DNA of 64,000 bases, taken from positions 3,295 to 67,294 of the forward strand of contig CAYMYN010000023.1 in NCBI GenBank assembly GCA_964394665.1, given 5' to 3'. Position numbers and translations under genes: made by a program. Below, piece by piece: positions 15,963 to 24,134 of this stretch. Origin of the DNA: CAYMYN01 sp964394665 (GTDB lineage: Bacteria > Planctomycetota > UBA1135 > GCA-002686595). The notes under the pieces were generated by a model. It saw only the letters and a program-made list of their open reading frames with translations. It did no database searches and was not told where the DNA came from. Numbering within the stretch: the stretch's first letter is position 1; every line of letters begins with the position of its first letter.

Positions 15963-18017
15963 TCAACGCCAAGGTCTCGCGCCGCAGCGCTCGAGGTGCT
16001 CGGCGATGCGGTCGTACTCGAGGGCCGGGCGCGTGTCGTCGAGCCCTTCGAGGTCTCCGCGCGGCACGAACACGACCATGCCCTTCCGAGCCCTCGTGAG
16101 CAGCACGCGGTAGCCGTTCTTGGCGACCTCGAGCACCTTGTCGCGCTTCCACTCCGATCCGACGAGCTTGTAGCTGCCCCAACGCTCGCCCTCGCGGCGC
16201 AGGTCCAGGTCCCAACACAGGATCGCGTAGTCGACCTCGAGCCCTTGAACCTGGTACTGGTTCTGCACCGTCTCGAGCATGCTCGCCGAGCGCACGTCGC
16301 CCGCCGGCGCGAGCATCCACGTCGCGATGTCGGGCTTGAACTCGACGAACAGACCCTCGGCCGCGAGGCGCCGCGCTTGGCCTGAAGCGATGATGCCCGC
16401 GCGCTCCTCGCCGATGCGGCGCTGCTTCACCCAGGCGCGCGCGTCGGCGAGGCTCCGCACAAGCCAGAGAGTGTCGCCGCTCTCGTCCAAGGCCAGGGCG
16501 AGCGACGCCGCCCGGGATACATCGTCCTCGAGCACCGCATCGGCCCAGCGTTCGATCCCCTCGTTGCGGTAGTAGCGCAGTGAGTGTGGGAGGTGTCCGG
16601 TCTCGAGCCGGTCTCGACCCGGGTCATCGGCCCAAGAGTCGCGGTCGACTATCTCCGCCAGCGAGAGCGTCTCGTCGCAGATCGCGTAGCGCCAGCCGCG
16701 CGCCTTGGCCGCCCGGAACCAGGCCGAGATGCCCAACTCTCCGCGGTTGATGGCCTGGTTGTGGCCGACCAACGCCACGACCACGGCGCCGTCGCCGTAG
16801 CTGTGCTCGAGCCCGTCGAGAATCATCGCCGCCTCGTCCTCCGGCAGCTTGCGACGCAGCACCGCGCGCCCCGCCTGGTACGTGCGCTGTGCCTCGTCGA
16901 ACACGACGATGCGCCCGTCGGAGGAACCGGTGCGCGTCCCGCGCGGGCCCAGGAATGCGTGCGCCTTGACGATCTTGAAGGTCGACATCGAGATCACGCG
17001 CTGCGCGTCCTCCCGGGCGTAACCGGTCGGCACGGCGAGCTTCCCTCCGCGTCGCGCGCGGTAGGAGCCCTTCAGCGCGGCGCTGAGCACGTCCACCAAC
17101 GGGGCGTTGCCGGTGACGAAGACCGCGTCCTCGCGGAAGCGCGGATCGAAGGCCAGCTTCAGCCCCACCAGCGTCTTGCCAGCGCCGGGCGCTCCAGAGA
17201 CGAACACGATGCGCTTGACCTTGTCGCGCAACGAGCGCTCGATCCACATCGCGACGTCGGCGGTGCAACGGTCGATGAGCTCCACGGGCGCGGCGTGGGC
17301 GGCGATGGCGCTGACTTCGTGCTGACCGAAGAGCGAGATCGCCGCGTCGAGGATGGTGGACGAGGGCGAGAACCGCGAGGCCAGCCAGGCCGATCCGTCG
17401 ATGGGCGTCCGCGAGCGACGCGCGCCCAGCGCAGCCTGCAACGCCTGGCCGAGGCTCCGCCGGTCACACACGAGGGGGTCGCGCAGCACGGCGCTCCACG
17501 GAGCGCGGTGGAAGTGGCGCGCGACGGGTGCGGGCGGAGGCACAGCGCCTTCGGTGAGAGCGAGGATGGGCGCGACGATGCACCCGGACTCCGAGCTCAG
17601 CTCCCGCGTGCGTTCGTGGAACTCCACCAGATTCACGCAGTAGCTCGTGACTTGCTCGCGGTCCGCGGCGCCGACGCGCGAGCGCTTGAACTCCAGCACC
17701 GCGACGATTCCCTCGCCGAGTAACACGCAGTCCATGCGCAGGCCCCGCCGGCGGAAGTCGTACTCGAGGATCACGTGCTGGTAGGCGCCCAAGGCCGGAT
17801 CGCTCAGGGTCGACTTGAGCCACTCGATCTCCCGCGCCCGGTCCATCAACTCCGACTGGAGGATCCCGACGCTGGAACGCCACTCGTCGTGCTGCTCGGG
17901 CTCGACGTGCAGTCCCTGCTCCACGGCCCCCGCCGCCAGCCGTCCGACGACCACCTTCAGCGGCTCGCGCACGAAGGTCGAGCGCTCTTCGGCGTACCAT
18001 GCGGCTCCTGCGGTCAT
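15963..18017 (-). CDS. Nuclease-like domain fused to DUF2075 helicase
   Basis: A 684-residue protein. Residues 80-125 carry a PD-(D/E)XK-like pattern: Glu85, Asp96 in LRMDC, Glu109-x-Lys111 in LEFK, and Gln122. This suggests a nuclease fold. The rest matches DUF2075 superfamily 1 NTPases. Walker A is GAPGAGKT (275-282) and Walker B is VVFDEAQR (371-378). A QGLEVDYAI segment follows near 591, and YRVLLTRAR (636-644) corresponds to SF1 motifs V and VI. Proteins of this make-up are often accessory and found near defence or mobile genes, but their role is not established. It stands alone here, flanked by unrelated genes, and its codon use looks somewhat less GC-biased than that of its neighbours. 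A DNA repair role is the alternative. Confidence 0.8.
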   Translation of the reverse strand: MTAGAAWYAEERSTFVREPLKVVVGRLAAGAVEQGLHVEPEQHDEWRSSVGILQSELMDRAREIEWLKSTLSDPALGAYQHVILEYDFRRRGLRMDCVLLGEGIVAVLEFKRSRVGAADREQVTSYCVNLVEFHERTRELSSESGCIVAPILALTEGAVPPPAPVARHFHRAPWSAVLRDPLVCDRRSLGQALQAALGARRSRTPIDGSAWLASRFSPSSTILDAAISLFGQHEVSAIAAHAAPVELIDRCTADVAMWIERSLRDKVKRIVFVSGAPGAGKTLVGLKLAFDPRFREDAVFVTGNAPLVDVLSAALKGSYRARRGGKLAVPTGYAREDAQRVISMSTFKIVKAHAFLGPRGTRTGSSDGRIVVFDEAQRTYQAGRAVLRRKLPEDEAAMILDGLEHSYGDGAVVVALVGHNQAINRGELGISAWFRAAKARGWRYAICDETLSLAEIVDRDSWADDPGRDRLETGHLPHSLRYYRNEGIERWADAVLEDDVSRAASLALALDESGDTLWLVRSLADARAWVKQRRIGEERAGIIASGQARRLAAEGLFVEFKPDIATWMLAPAGDVRSASMLETVQNQYQVQGLEVDYAILCWDLDLRREGERWGSYKLVGSEWKRDKVLEVAKNGYRVLLTRARKGMVVFVPRGDLEGLDDTRPALEYDRIAEHLERCGARPWR

Positions 18018-18202
18018 GGGGCGAATCTGCTGCTCGCGTCAGCGTCGTCTAACAATCGCTCTGGTGCCCGTCAACGAGAGGGAGCAGCTCGCGGCGTGGC
18101 GGTGGGTGGCGCGGGCCGCGGTCGCCGCGATGGACTTGCGTGGATCCATGCCGGCGGCGGGGGCTCGCTAGGCCCGCGGGGGTTGCCTAACCTGGCGCCG
18201 CG

Positions 18203-19123
18203 ATGGAGGGAGCTTCGAGGCAGCGGCTGGCGCCGAGGGGCGGGGAAGGGGCGCGCAGCACGGCTTCGCTCGACCCGGCGCCCCTGCCCCTGCGGCCGCG
18301 GGGCGTGGGAGAGCTGCTCGATGCGGCCGTCGATCTGTTGCGCGCGCGCTTCGGAGTGCACCTGGGGCTGGCCGCCCTGATCCTGGCGCCCGCGCGCGTC
18401 GCCAACTACTACATCCTCGACTCGCGGCTCCTCGAGGAGTCCGCGACGGTGGAGGGCTTGCTGGCCTACTTCGGGGTGACGATCGGCTTGCCGCTCTTGG
18501 TGCAGAACCTCGTCACCGCGGTCGTGATCCTGGTCGTGCACGCCCAACTCCTGGGGCGCGGCCGCGGCGCGGGCGAGGCCCTGGCGGGCGCCCTGCGACG
18601 CTTGCCGGCCCTGCTGGCGTTGTTGTTCCTGATGGGGCTGATCTTCTTCGGCGGAGTGCTGCTGCCGGTCGTGGCCGCGGTGCTGTGTTTCCCCCTGGCG
18701 CCCCTGGTCGCCTTCGCGTTGGTCGCGCTGGGCTGGAAGCTGTACCTCGCCACGCCGGCCCTGATGCTCGAGGGGCTCGGGCCGCTGGCGGCCATCCGGC
18801 GCAGCGCGGGCCTCTCGAGGGGAGGGCCGTGGCGCTGGGTCGGCGTCTACTTCCTCTCCTGGACCCTGGCCGTGTTCTTCGCGGGGTTGGCGCAGTTCGC
18901 CGACGATCCCGACCTGCGCGCGCCGGTGCTCGCGAGCCTCGGGCTCTCGCGCGCGGTCTTCGATCCGCTCTACCTGATGCTCTCGACGTTGCTCAACGCC
19001 GTCGGTATCTCGTTCACGGCGGTCGTGGCCACGGCCTACTACGTCGACGCGCGCATGCGCCGCGAGGCCTTCGACCTCGAGCTGCGGCTCGAGCGCCTGG
19101 CCGGCGCGGGCGCGGTGGCCTGA
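18203..19123 (+). CDS. Multi-pass membrane protein
   Basis: A 306-residue protein of unknown function with about six hydrophobic segments. The clearest are at 115-135 (LPLLLVQNLV region), 150-190 (two helices around LLALLFLMGLIFFGGVLL and LCFPLAPLVAFALVALGW), 215-235 and 265-290. The opening PLRPRGVGELLDAAVDLLRARF resembles the start of membrane proteins annotated as DUF7544 or the glycerophosphodiesterase-associated membrane domain, where a similar LLDAA-x-LLR segment precedes the helices. It is the first gene of a forward cluster, 9 bases before the DUF4129 gene, so it is probably part of that membrane complex. Confidence 0.7.
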   Translation: MEGASRQRLAPRGGEGARSTASLDPAPLPLRPRGVGELLDAAVDLLRARFGVHLGLAALILAPARVANYYILDSRLLEESATVEGLLAYFGVTIGLPLLVQNLVTAVVILVVHAQLLGRGRGAGEALAGALRRLPALLALLFLMGLIFFGGVLLPVVAAVLCFPLAPLVAFALVALGWKLYLATPALMLEGLGPLAAIRRSAGLSRGGPWRWVGVYFLSWTLAVFFAGLAQFADDPDLRAPVLASLGLSRAVFDPLYLMLSTLLNAVGISFTAVVATAYYVDARMRREAFDLELRLERLAGAGAVA

Positions 19124-19132
19124 GGCTCGCCC

Positions 19133-19741
19133 ATGCAGCGCTCCCCCAGCCCCGAAGCGATCGACGCGGCCCTCGAACGCGCCTTGGCGCGGCCGGAGAT
19201 GCGCGACCACGAGAACCTGCTGGAGCGATGGCTCGAGCGATTCTTCGTCTGGCTGGGGGACCTGTTCGACTTCGGTTTCGCGCCTCCCGTCGCCGGCGCG
19301 GCGGCGCGCGTGCTCCTGTGGCTGGTGCTCGCCGGGCTGCTGGTGGGCCTGGTGGCGTTGCTCCTGCGGCTGGCGCGCGAACGGTTCCCCGCGCGGCGGG
19401 TGCAGCCCGCGACGGGCCAGGCCCAGGTCGCGGCGCGCGTGGCCGAGCTGCGCGCGCGCGCGCGGGCGGCGGAGGCGGCGGGGGACTGGCTCGGCGCCCT
19501 GCGCCTCTACTTCTTCGCGCTCGTGGTCGGCCTGGGACAACGGGGCGACCTCGAGTACCGCGACGCCTGGACCAACCGCGAGCTGCTCCTGCGCGGCGAA
19601 CCCTCGCCCGAGCTCGCCGCGACGCTCTCTCCTCTGGTGCGCGAGCTCGACGAGCGCAGCTTCGGCTCCCTGGTCGCCGGCCCCGAGGACGCGCGCCGCT
19701 TCGCCGCGGTGGGCGAGCGCATGTTGGGGGGTGGGGGATGA
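19133..19741 (+). CDS. DUF4129 domain membrane protein
   Basis: A 202-residue protein with a soluble N-terminal stretch (ERWLERFFVWLGDLF), one transmembrane helix at about 57-82, and a C-terminal cytoplasmic domain. The latter contains the DUF4129 hallmark: AAEAAGDWLGALRLYFFALV, then YRDAWTNRELL, and a final LDERSFGS segment. DUF4129 proteins regularly occur with MoxR ATPases and DUF58 proteins, as here. Their biochemical role is unknown, though the domain has been linked to protein or carbohydrate processing at the membrane. The TGA overlaps the ATG of the DUF4350 gene (ATGA). Confidence 0.82.
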   Translation: MQRSPSPEAIDAALERALARPEMRDHENLLERWLERFFVWLGDLFDFGFAPPVAGAAARVLLWLVLAGLLVGLVALLLRLARERFPARRVQPATGQAQVAARVAELRARARAAEAAGDWLGALRLYFFALVVGLGQRGDLEYRDAWTNRELLLRGEPSPELAATLSPLVRELDERSFGSLVAGPEDARRFAAVGERMLGGGG

Positions 19742-21015
19742 GCCGCGGGTTGCTCGGCGCCGTGTTGGTGCTGGCGTTGCTCTTGGCCCTGGTGCTCTCG
19801 AACCTCGTGGCGGCGGGCAAGGTGCCGCCGCTCAGCGTGCGTTCGAAGGAGCCCCAGGGGCGTCTCGCCGCGGCGCTGCTGCTGGAGGAGCTGGGCCTGG
19901 TCGCGCGGCGCCTCGAGGCGCCGCCGCTGGCCCTACCCGCCGCTCGCGCGGTGCTGTGGATGCCGGGCGTACCCGATCTGCCCGAGCACCTGCTGCGTGG
20001 TCCGGACGAGGCGCGGGGCCCGGCCCTCGACGATCCGCGCCACGCGCTCCACTACCGGCACTTCGTCGAGCAGGGCGGCACGCTCGTCCTGCCCGCGGGG
20101 GAACGCGAGCGGACCTTCCTCGAGCGCGTGTTCGAGCTCGCCGATCCGCCCCTCGGCGAGGAGCTGTGGGACTCCCCCGACCGGGCGCGCCTGCTCGCTG
20201 GGCCGCCGCTCGCGATCGACTTCGCGGAGCGTCTGACCCAGGACGGGCGCGAGCTGCGGATTCCGCTGCGCGCGAGCGGACCCGAAGCACTGGCCGTCGA
20301 CGGGGCAGGCCGCGTCGTGGTCCTGCGCTACGTGCACGGCGCCGGATCGATCGTGTTGTTGGCGGAGGGTGGGTTCTTCTCCAACGAGTTCATCGGGCAT
20401 GCGCGCCACGCCGAACTGTTCGTGCGCCTGGTGGGCGAACTCACCGCGCGCGGCGAGGACCTCTACTTCGACGAGTTCGCCCTCGGGAGCTGGGCTCCGG
20501 CGGGCAAGCTCGAGCTGGCTCTCGCGCCGGGGGTGCGCGGCCTCACCCTGCACCTCGTGCTGCTGGCGCTGGTGGGGGCCTGGATCGTCGCCTGGCCGCG
20601 CGAGTTCCCGCGCGACGCGCCGCCCCTCGAGCGCCGCTCGCCCCTGGAGCGCGCCCGGGCCCAGGCCGGGCTCCTGGTCCGCTCCGGGCACTGGGCGCAT
20701 CTCGCGCTGCGCCTGCGCCAAGGCCTGCTGCGGCGCCTGGCCGCGCGCCTGCGCCTCGTGCGGCGCGAGCTCGAGCGGATGGAGGAAGTGGAGGCCGCCC
20801 TCGCCGAGCTGGCCGCGCTCCCCCACGCCCCGCCCGCCGCCACGCTCCGCGAGCTCTTCGTGACGCGCCCGGTGCGGGACGCGGCCGCCCTCGAGTCGCT
20901 CGGCCGGGAGCTCGCGCTCCTCGAGCGCGAGCTCCTGGAGCACGACGTGCGCTCCGTGCGCCTTCCCATCGCGGTGTCCAGGCGCGAGGATGGCGCGCCC
21001 GCCGCGACCCGCTAG
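19738..21015 (+). CDS. DUF4350 domain membrane protein
   Basis: A 425-residue protein with an N-terminal membrane anchor (residues 4-26). It then has a Rossmann-like domain of DUF4350 type, with SKEPQGRLAAALLLEELG and an FVEQGGTLVLPAG segment. A second membrane helix lies at about 265-285 (LTLHLVLLALVGAWIVAW). The C-terminal 130 residues are highly charged, leucine-rich and probably coiled-coil. The arrangement of DUF4129, DUF4350, MoxR and DUF58 genes in consecutive order is the standard one for this membrane ATPase cluster. The start is fixed by the four-base overlap with the upstream stop. Confidence 0.8.
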   Translation: MSRGLLGAVLVLALLLALVLSNLVAAGKVPPLSVRSKEPQGRLAAALLLEELGLVARRLEAPPLALPAARAVLWMPGVPDLPEHLLRGPDEARGPALDDPRHALHYRHFVEQGGTLVLPAGERERTFLERVFELADPPLGEELWDSPDRARLLAGPPLAIDFAERLTQDGRELRIPLRASGPEALAVDGAGRVVVLRYVHGAGSIVLLAEGGFFSNEFIGHARHAELFVRLVGELTARGEDLYFDEFALGSWAPAGKLELALAPGVRGLTLHLVLLALVGAWIVAWPREFPRDAPPLERRSPLERARAQAGLLVRSGHWAHLALRLRQGLLRRLAARLRLVRRELERMEEVEAALAELAALPHAPPAATLRELFVTRPVRDAAALESLGRELALLERELLEHDVRSVRLPIAVSRREDGAPAATR

Positions 21016-21024
21016 ACCTCGACG

Positions 21025-22041
21025 ATGCACGCCGACCCCCAGCCCCCCGCAGCGCCCGTCCGCGCCTTCCACGCCGAGGGCGCGCCCGACCTCCTCGACG
21101 TCGCCGAGCTCGGGACGCGCGTGCGCCGCGAGGTCGCCAAGGTCGTCGTGGGCCTCGAGGTCGAGATCGAACACGCCCTGGCGGCCCTCTTGGCGGGCGG
21201 GCACGTGTTGCTCGAGGGGCCTCCGGGTGTCGCCAAGACCTTGTTGGTGCGCACCCTGGCGGCGGCGCTCGGCGGCAGCTTCGGGCGCGTGCAGTTCACG
21301 CCCGACCTGATGCCCGCCGACGTGACCGGCACGGGCGTGTTCCGGCCGAACGAGGGGCGTTTCCAATTCCAGCCCGGACCGATCTTCGCGCACCTGCTGC
21401 TGTGCGACGAGATCAACCGCGCCCCGGCCAAGACCCAGTCGGCCCTGCTCGAGGCGATGCAGGAGGGCGCGGTCACGGTCGACGGCGTCACGCACGCCCT
21501 GCCGGCGCCCTTCACCTGCTTCGCGACCATGAACCCCCTCGAGCACGAGGGGACCTATCCCTTGCCCGAGGCGCAGCTCGACCGCTTCCTCTTCCAGGTG
21601 CGCATCGGCTACCCCAGCCCCGCGGTGGAGGAGCGCCTGCTGGCCGAGGTCCACGGGCGCTCGCCGCAGGCCGCGCCGGGCGAACTCGGGGTCGGGGCGG
21701 TGACGAACGTCGACGAGTTGCTCGCGCTGCGCGCCCGCGTGCGCGGCGTGCGCGTGCGCGAGGACCTCTTCGCCTACGTCGTGCGACTCCTGGGCGCGAC
21801 GCGCGCGGATCGCTCGCTGGTGCTCGGGGCGAGCCCGCGCGCCGGCGTGATGTTGCTGGCGGCCGCCAAGGGCCTGGCGGCCCTCGAGGGGCGCGGCTAC
21901 GTCACGCCCGACGACCTCAAGCGCGCCTTCCTGCCCGCCCTGCGCCACCGCGTCGGCCTCGACCCGGCCGAGGAGGTCGAGGGCGGCACGAGCGACGACG
22001 TGCTGCGCCGCATCCTGGACGCGGTCGAGGTGCCGCGCTGA
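21025..22041 (+). CDS. MoxR-family AAA+ ATPase
   Basis: A 338-residue chaperone-like ATPase. Walker A is GPPGVAKT (about 70-77). The MoxR signature FTPDLMPADVTGTGVF follows, with Walker B in LLLCDEINRAPAKTQSALLEAMQE, sensor 1 in ATMNPLEHEGTYPLPEAQLDRF, and the sensor 2 region in GASPRAGVMLLAAAKGLA. MoxR ATPases remodel or activate partner proteins that contain von Willebrand A-like domains; the DUF58 protein directly downstream is the expected partner. The stop overlaps the putative CTG start of that gene. Confidence 0.93.
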   Translation: MHADPQPPAAPVRAFHAEGAPDLLDVAELGTRVRREVAKVVVGLEVEIEHALAALLAGGHVLLEGPPGVAKTLLVRTLAAALGGSFGRVQFTPDLMPADVTGTGVFRPNEGRFQFQPGPIFAHLLLCDEINRAPAKTQSALLEAMQEGAVTVDGVTHALPAPFTCFATMNPLEHEGTYPLPEAQLDRFLFQVRIGYPSPAVEERLLAEVHGRSPQAAPGELGVGAVTNVDELLALRARVRGVRVREDLFAYVVRLLGATRADRSLVLGASPRAGVMLLAAAKGLAALEGRGYVTPDDLKRAFLPALRHRVGLDPAEEVEGGTSDDVLRRILDAVEVPR

Positions 22042-23414
22042 TCCCGACGCCGCGCGCCTGGGCCTTCTTGTTAGGCGCCAGCCTGCTCAGCGCCCTGGGT
22101 CTACTCGCGCCGCCCCTCGCGCCGCTGGTGTGGGCGCTCGACATCCTGCTCGTCGTGGCCCTGCTGGTCGACCTCGCGCGCACGCCCTCGCCCGCGGCCC
22201 TGGAGGTCGAGCGTGTGTTGCCCGAACGCGTGGGGCTCGAGCGCGAGTTCGAGCGGGTGGTGACGATCCTCCCCGGTCCGGCCGCGGGGCTCACGCTCGA
22301 GCTGCGCGAGGAGTTCCCCGCCACGGTCGAGGTCCTGGCGCGCGAGGGTGGAACGCGAGAGCTCGTCGCGCCGCGCGCGGACGATCCGACCGGCGGACCC
22401 GATCGGGTGCGCTTGGCAGCCGGGACACCCACGCGCGTGCGGCGGCGCTACCGCGCGAACGTGCGCGGCCCGCAGACCTTCGGCGACCTGCGCCTGCGCC
22501 TCGAAGGACCCCTGGGGCTCGTCCAGCGCCAGGCGCGGTTGGCGGGGGAGCAGTCCCTGGCCGTCGAGCCCGCCCTCGCGGGCCTGGCGCGCACCCTGAA
22601 GCTGGCGGCGAGCGAACGCTGGCGCGACCTGGGCGTGCGACGCCTGCGCCGGCGCGGCGGTCTGACCGAGTTCGAGTCCCTGCGCGAGTACGTCGTCGGC
22701 GACGACCCGCGGCTGCTCGATTGGAAGGCCTTCGCGCGCCACGGCCGGCCCTACGTCCGCGAGTACCAGGAGGAGCGCGGCCAGGAGCTGATCCTGCTCG
22801 TCGACACCGGCCGGCGCATGGGCGCGACCAGCGCCGAGGGCGACGAGCGCGGCTGGACCAAGCTCGACCACGCCCTCGACGCGGCCCTGCAGTTGGCCGC
22901 CGTGGCCCTGGCCGCCGGCGACCGCGTGGGCATCGCGACCTTCGACCGGCGCCTGGCGCGCTACGTCTCCCCCGTGCGTGGCCGGCCGCACTTCGCGCGC
23001 CTGCGCGAGGCGGTCTGGAGCGCCCTGCCCGCGCCGATCGAAGCCGACCTCGCGCGCGCCCTGCGCGAGCTGGCCGTGACGCACCGGCGCCGCGCGATGG
23101 TCGTGATCCTCTCGGACGTGGCCGATCCCTACACCCTCGAGCGACAGCGCCGCGCCCTGCGCGCGGGCTCGCGCCGCCACGCGCTCGTCTTCGCCGCCCT
23201 CGACGACCCCGCCCTGCGCGCCGCCGCCGACGGCCGCCTCGACGCCAGCTCCGCCGTGCGTTCCCAGGCCCTCCTGCTCGAGCACGAGCGCCACCAAGCC
23301 TGCGCCGCCCTCGCCGGCAGCGCCCGCGTCCTCGACGCCCTGCCCGCCGAAGCCGCCGGCCCCCTGCTCGCCGCCTGGCTCGACGCCCGCCGCTCGGGCG
23401 CGCTCCGTGGGTAA
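22038..23414 (+). CDS. DUF58 / VWA-like membrane protein, probable CTG start
   Basis: A 458-residue partner of MoxR. Two N-terminal membrane helices (residues about 8-48) are followed by a beta domain. Then comes the DUF58 core with LTEFESLREYVVGDDPRLLDWKAFARHGRPYV, and a VWA-like domain with ILLVDTGRRMG, a degenerate MIDAS, and VVILSDVADP. No ATG, GTG or TTG exists at the expected start. The first membrane helix and the typical IPTPRAW opening begin directly after a CTG at 22038, which overlaps the MoxR stop as CTGA, so CTG initiation by coupling is likely. A later GTG near 22128 would delete the first helix. DUF58 proteins are thought to act with MoxR in envelope integrity. Confidence 0.85.
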   Translation: MIPTPRAWAFLLGASLLSALGLLAPPLAPLVWALDILLVVALLVDLARTPSPAALEVERVLPERVGLEREFERVVTILPGPAAGLTLELREEFPATVEVLAREGGTRELVAPRADDPTGGPDRVRLAAGTPTRVRRRYRANVRGPQTFGDLRLRLEGPLGLVQRQARLAGEQSLAVEPALAGLARTLKLAASERWRDLGVRRLRRRGGLTEFESLREYVVGDDPRLLDWKAFARHGRPYVREYQEERGQELILLVDTGRRMGATSAEGDERGWTKLDHALDAALQLAAVALAAGDRVGIATFDRRLARYVSPVRGRPHFARLREAVWSALPAPIEADLARALRELAVTHRRRAMVVILSDVADPYTLERQRRALRAGSRRHALVFAALDDPALRAAADGRLDASSAVRSQALLLEHERHQACAALAGSARVLDALPAEAAGPLLAAWLDARRSGALRG

Positions 23415-23429
23415 CGGGTTCGGGCTAGG

Positions 23430-24104
23430 ATGGCATTCAGTCGGCGGGCGCAGATCCGCCGCCACGGGATCATGATTGCCCCCCGATTGCTGGCCGGCGG
23501 CGCCGCGGCCATCCTGCTCGTCGCAATCGCTGCAACGACCTTCCTATCCAGCCCGGAGTCGGTGGAGGAAGGGGAGCATCCCGCCAGCCTCGACTCCTGG
23601 ATCGAGCAACTCGGGCGCGACCTGGATCGCGGGGACGGGTCTTGGGGCGCATTCGAGCAAGCCTGGCAACGGGCCATGCCCTTCGAGCGCGTCGTCCTGG
23701 AGCGGATCCGCGGGTTCCTGTTCGAGCGCCTCCAGATCGAGCTCCGGAGCGACGGCAGCGCGACCTGGACCGGAGGGACGGGCGGTTGGGAGAATCCCCA
23801 GGGTCAGGTCCACACCGGCCGGTTGCTCGGCCACGACTACGCCGAGCTCTGCTGGCTCGCGGAGCGCCTCGCCCTGCCCCCGCGCTCGGGTTCCTGGAGC
23901 GTGCCCGTCTCCCACGGCACGCGCACGACGATCGAGTTGGTCCGGCGCGACGGCAGCACCCTGGTGTTCACCGACTACGGCGGAGCCGCGCCGCCCGAGG
24001 TCGGCGCGCTGATGGCGGCCGTGGAACTCGCCGCCAAACGCGTCGTGTGGGCCCCCTCGGCCACCGAGTCGGAGCACGGCGCGGACGACGAGCACAACCG
24101 CTGA
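23430..24104 (+). CDS. Membrane-anchored protein of unknown function
   Basis: Up to 224 residues. An N-terminal hydrophobic helix (RLLAGGAAAILLVAIAATTFL) anchors or exports a soluble domain of about 170 residues that begins with acidic sequence. The soluble part includes a glycine-rich loop (TWTGGTGGWENPQG) and a beta-rich section, with TTIELVRRDGSTLVFTDYGG near the end. No family is recognised. The start may be ATG 23430, or ATG 23472 closer to the helix; a small hairpin (23442-23461) lies between the two, which favours the later start. It follows the DUF58 gene by 15 bases and may belong to that operon, although its composition is less GC-extreme. Confidence 0.6.
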   Translation: MAFSRRAQIRRHGIMIAPRLLAGGAAAILLVAIAATTFLSSPESVEEGEHPASLDSWIEQLGRDLDRGDGSWGAFEQAWQRAMPFERVVLERIRGFLFERLQIELRSDGSATWTGGTGGWENPQGQVHTGRLLGHDYAELCWLAERLALPPRSGSWSVPVSHGTRTTIELVRRDGSTLVFTDYGGAAPPEVGALMAAVELAAKRVVWAPSATESEHGADDEHNR

Positions 24105-24134
24105 GGCCACAGTCCGTCTGCTCGCGGCCGGCGC

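Noticed and set aside
18044..18195. RYYYAAC heptamers (GTCTAAC, GCCTAAC) resembling integron attC ends
   Set aside because: Both are in the same orientation, with no GTTRRRY partner at a plausible distance and no integrase. A cassette boundary is not supported.
23442..23461. Hairpin after the DUF58 gene as a terminator
   Set aside because: Only six base pairs, and it may lie inside the next gene if ATG 23430 is used.
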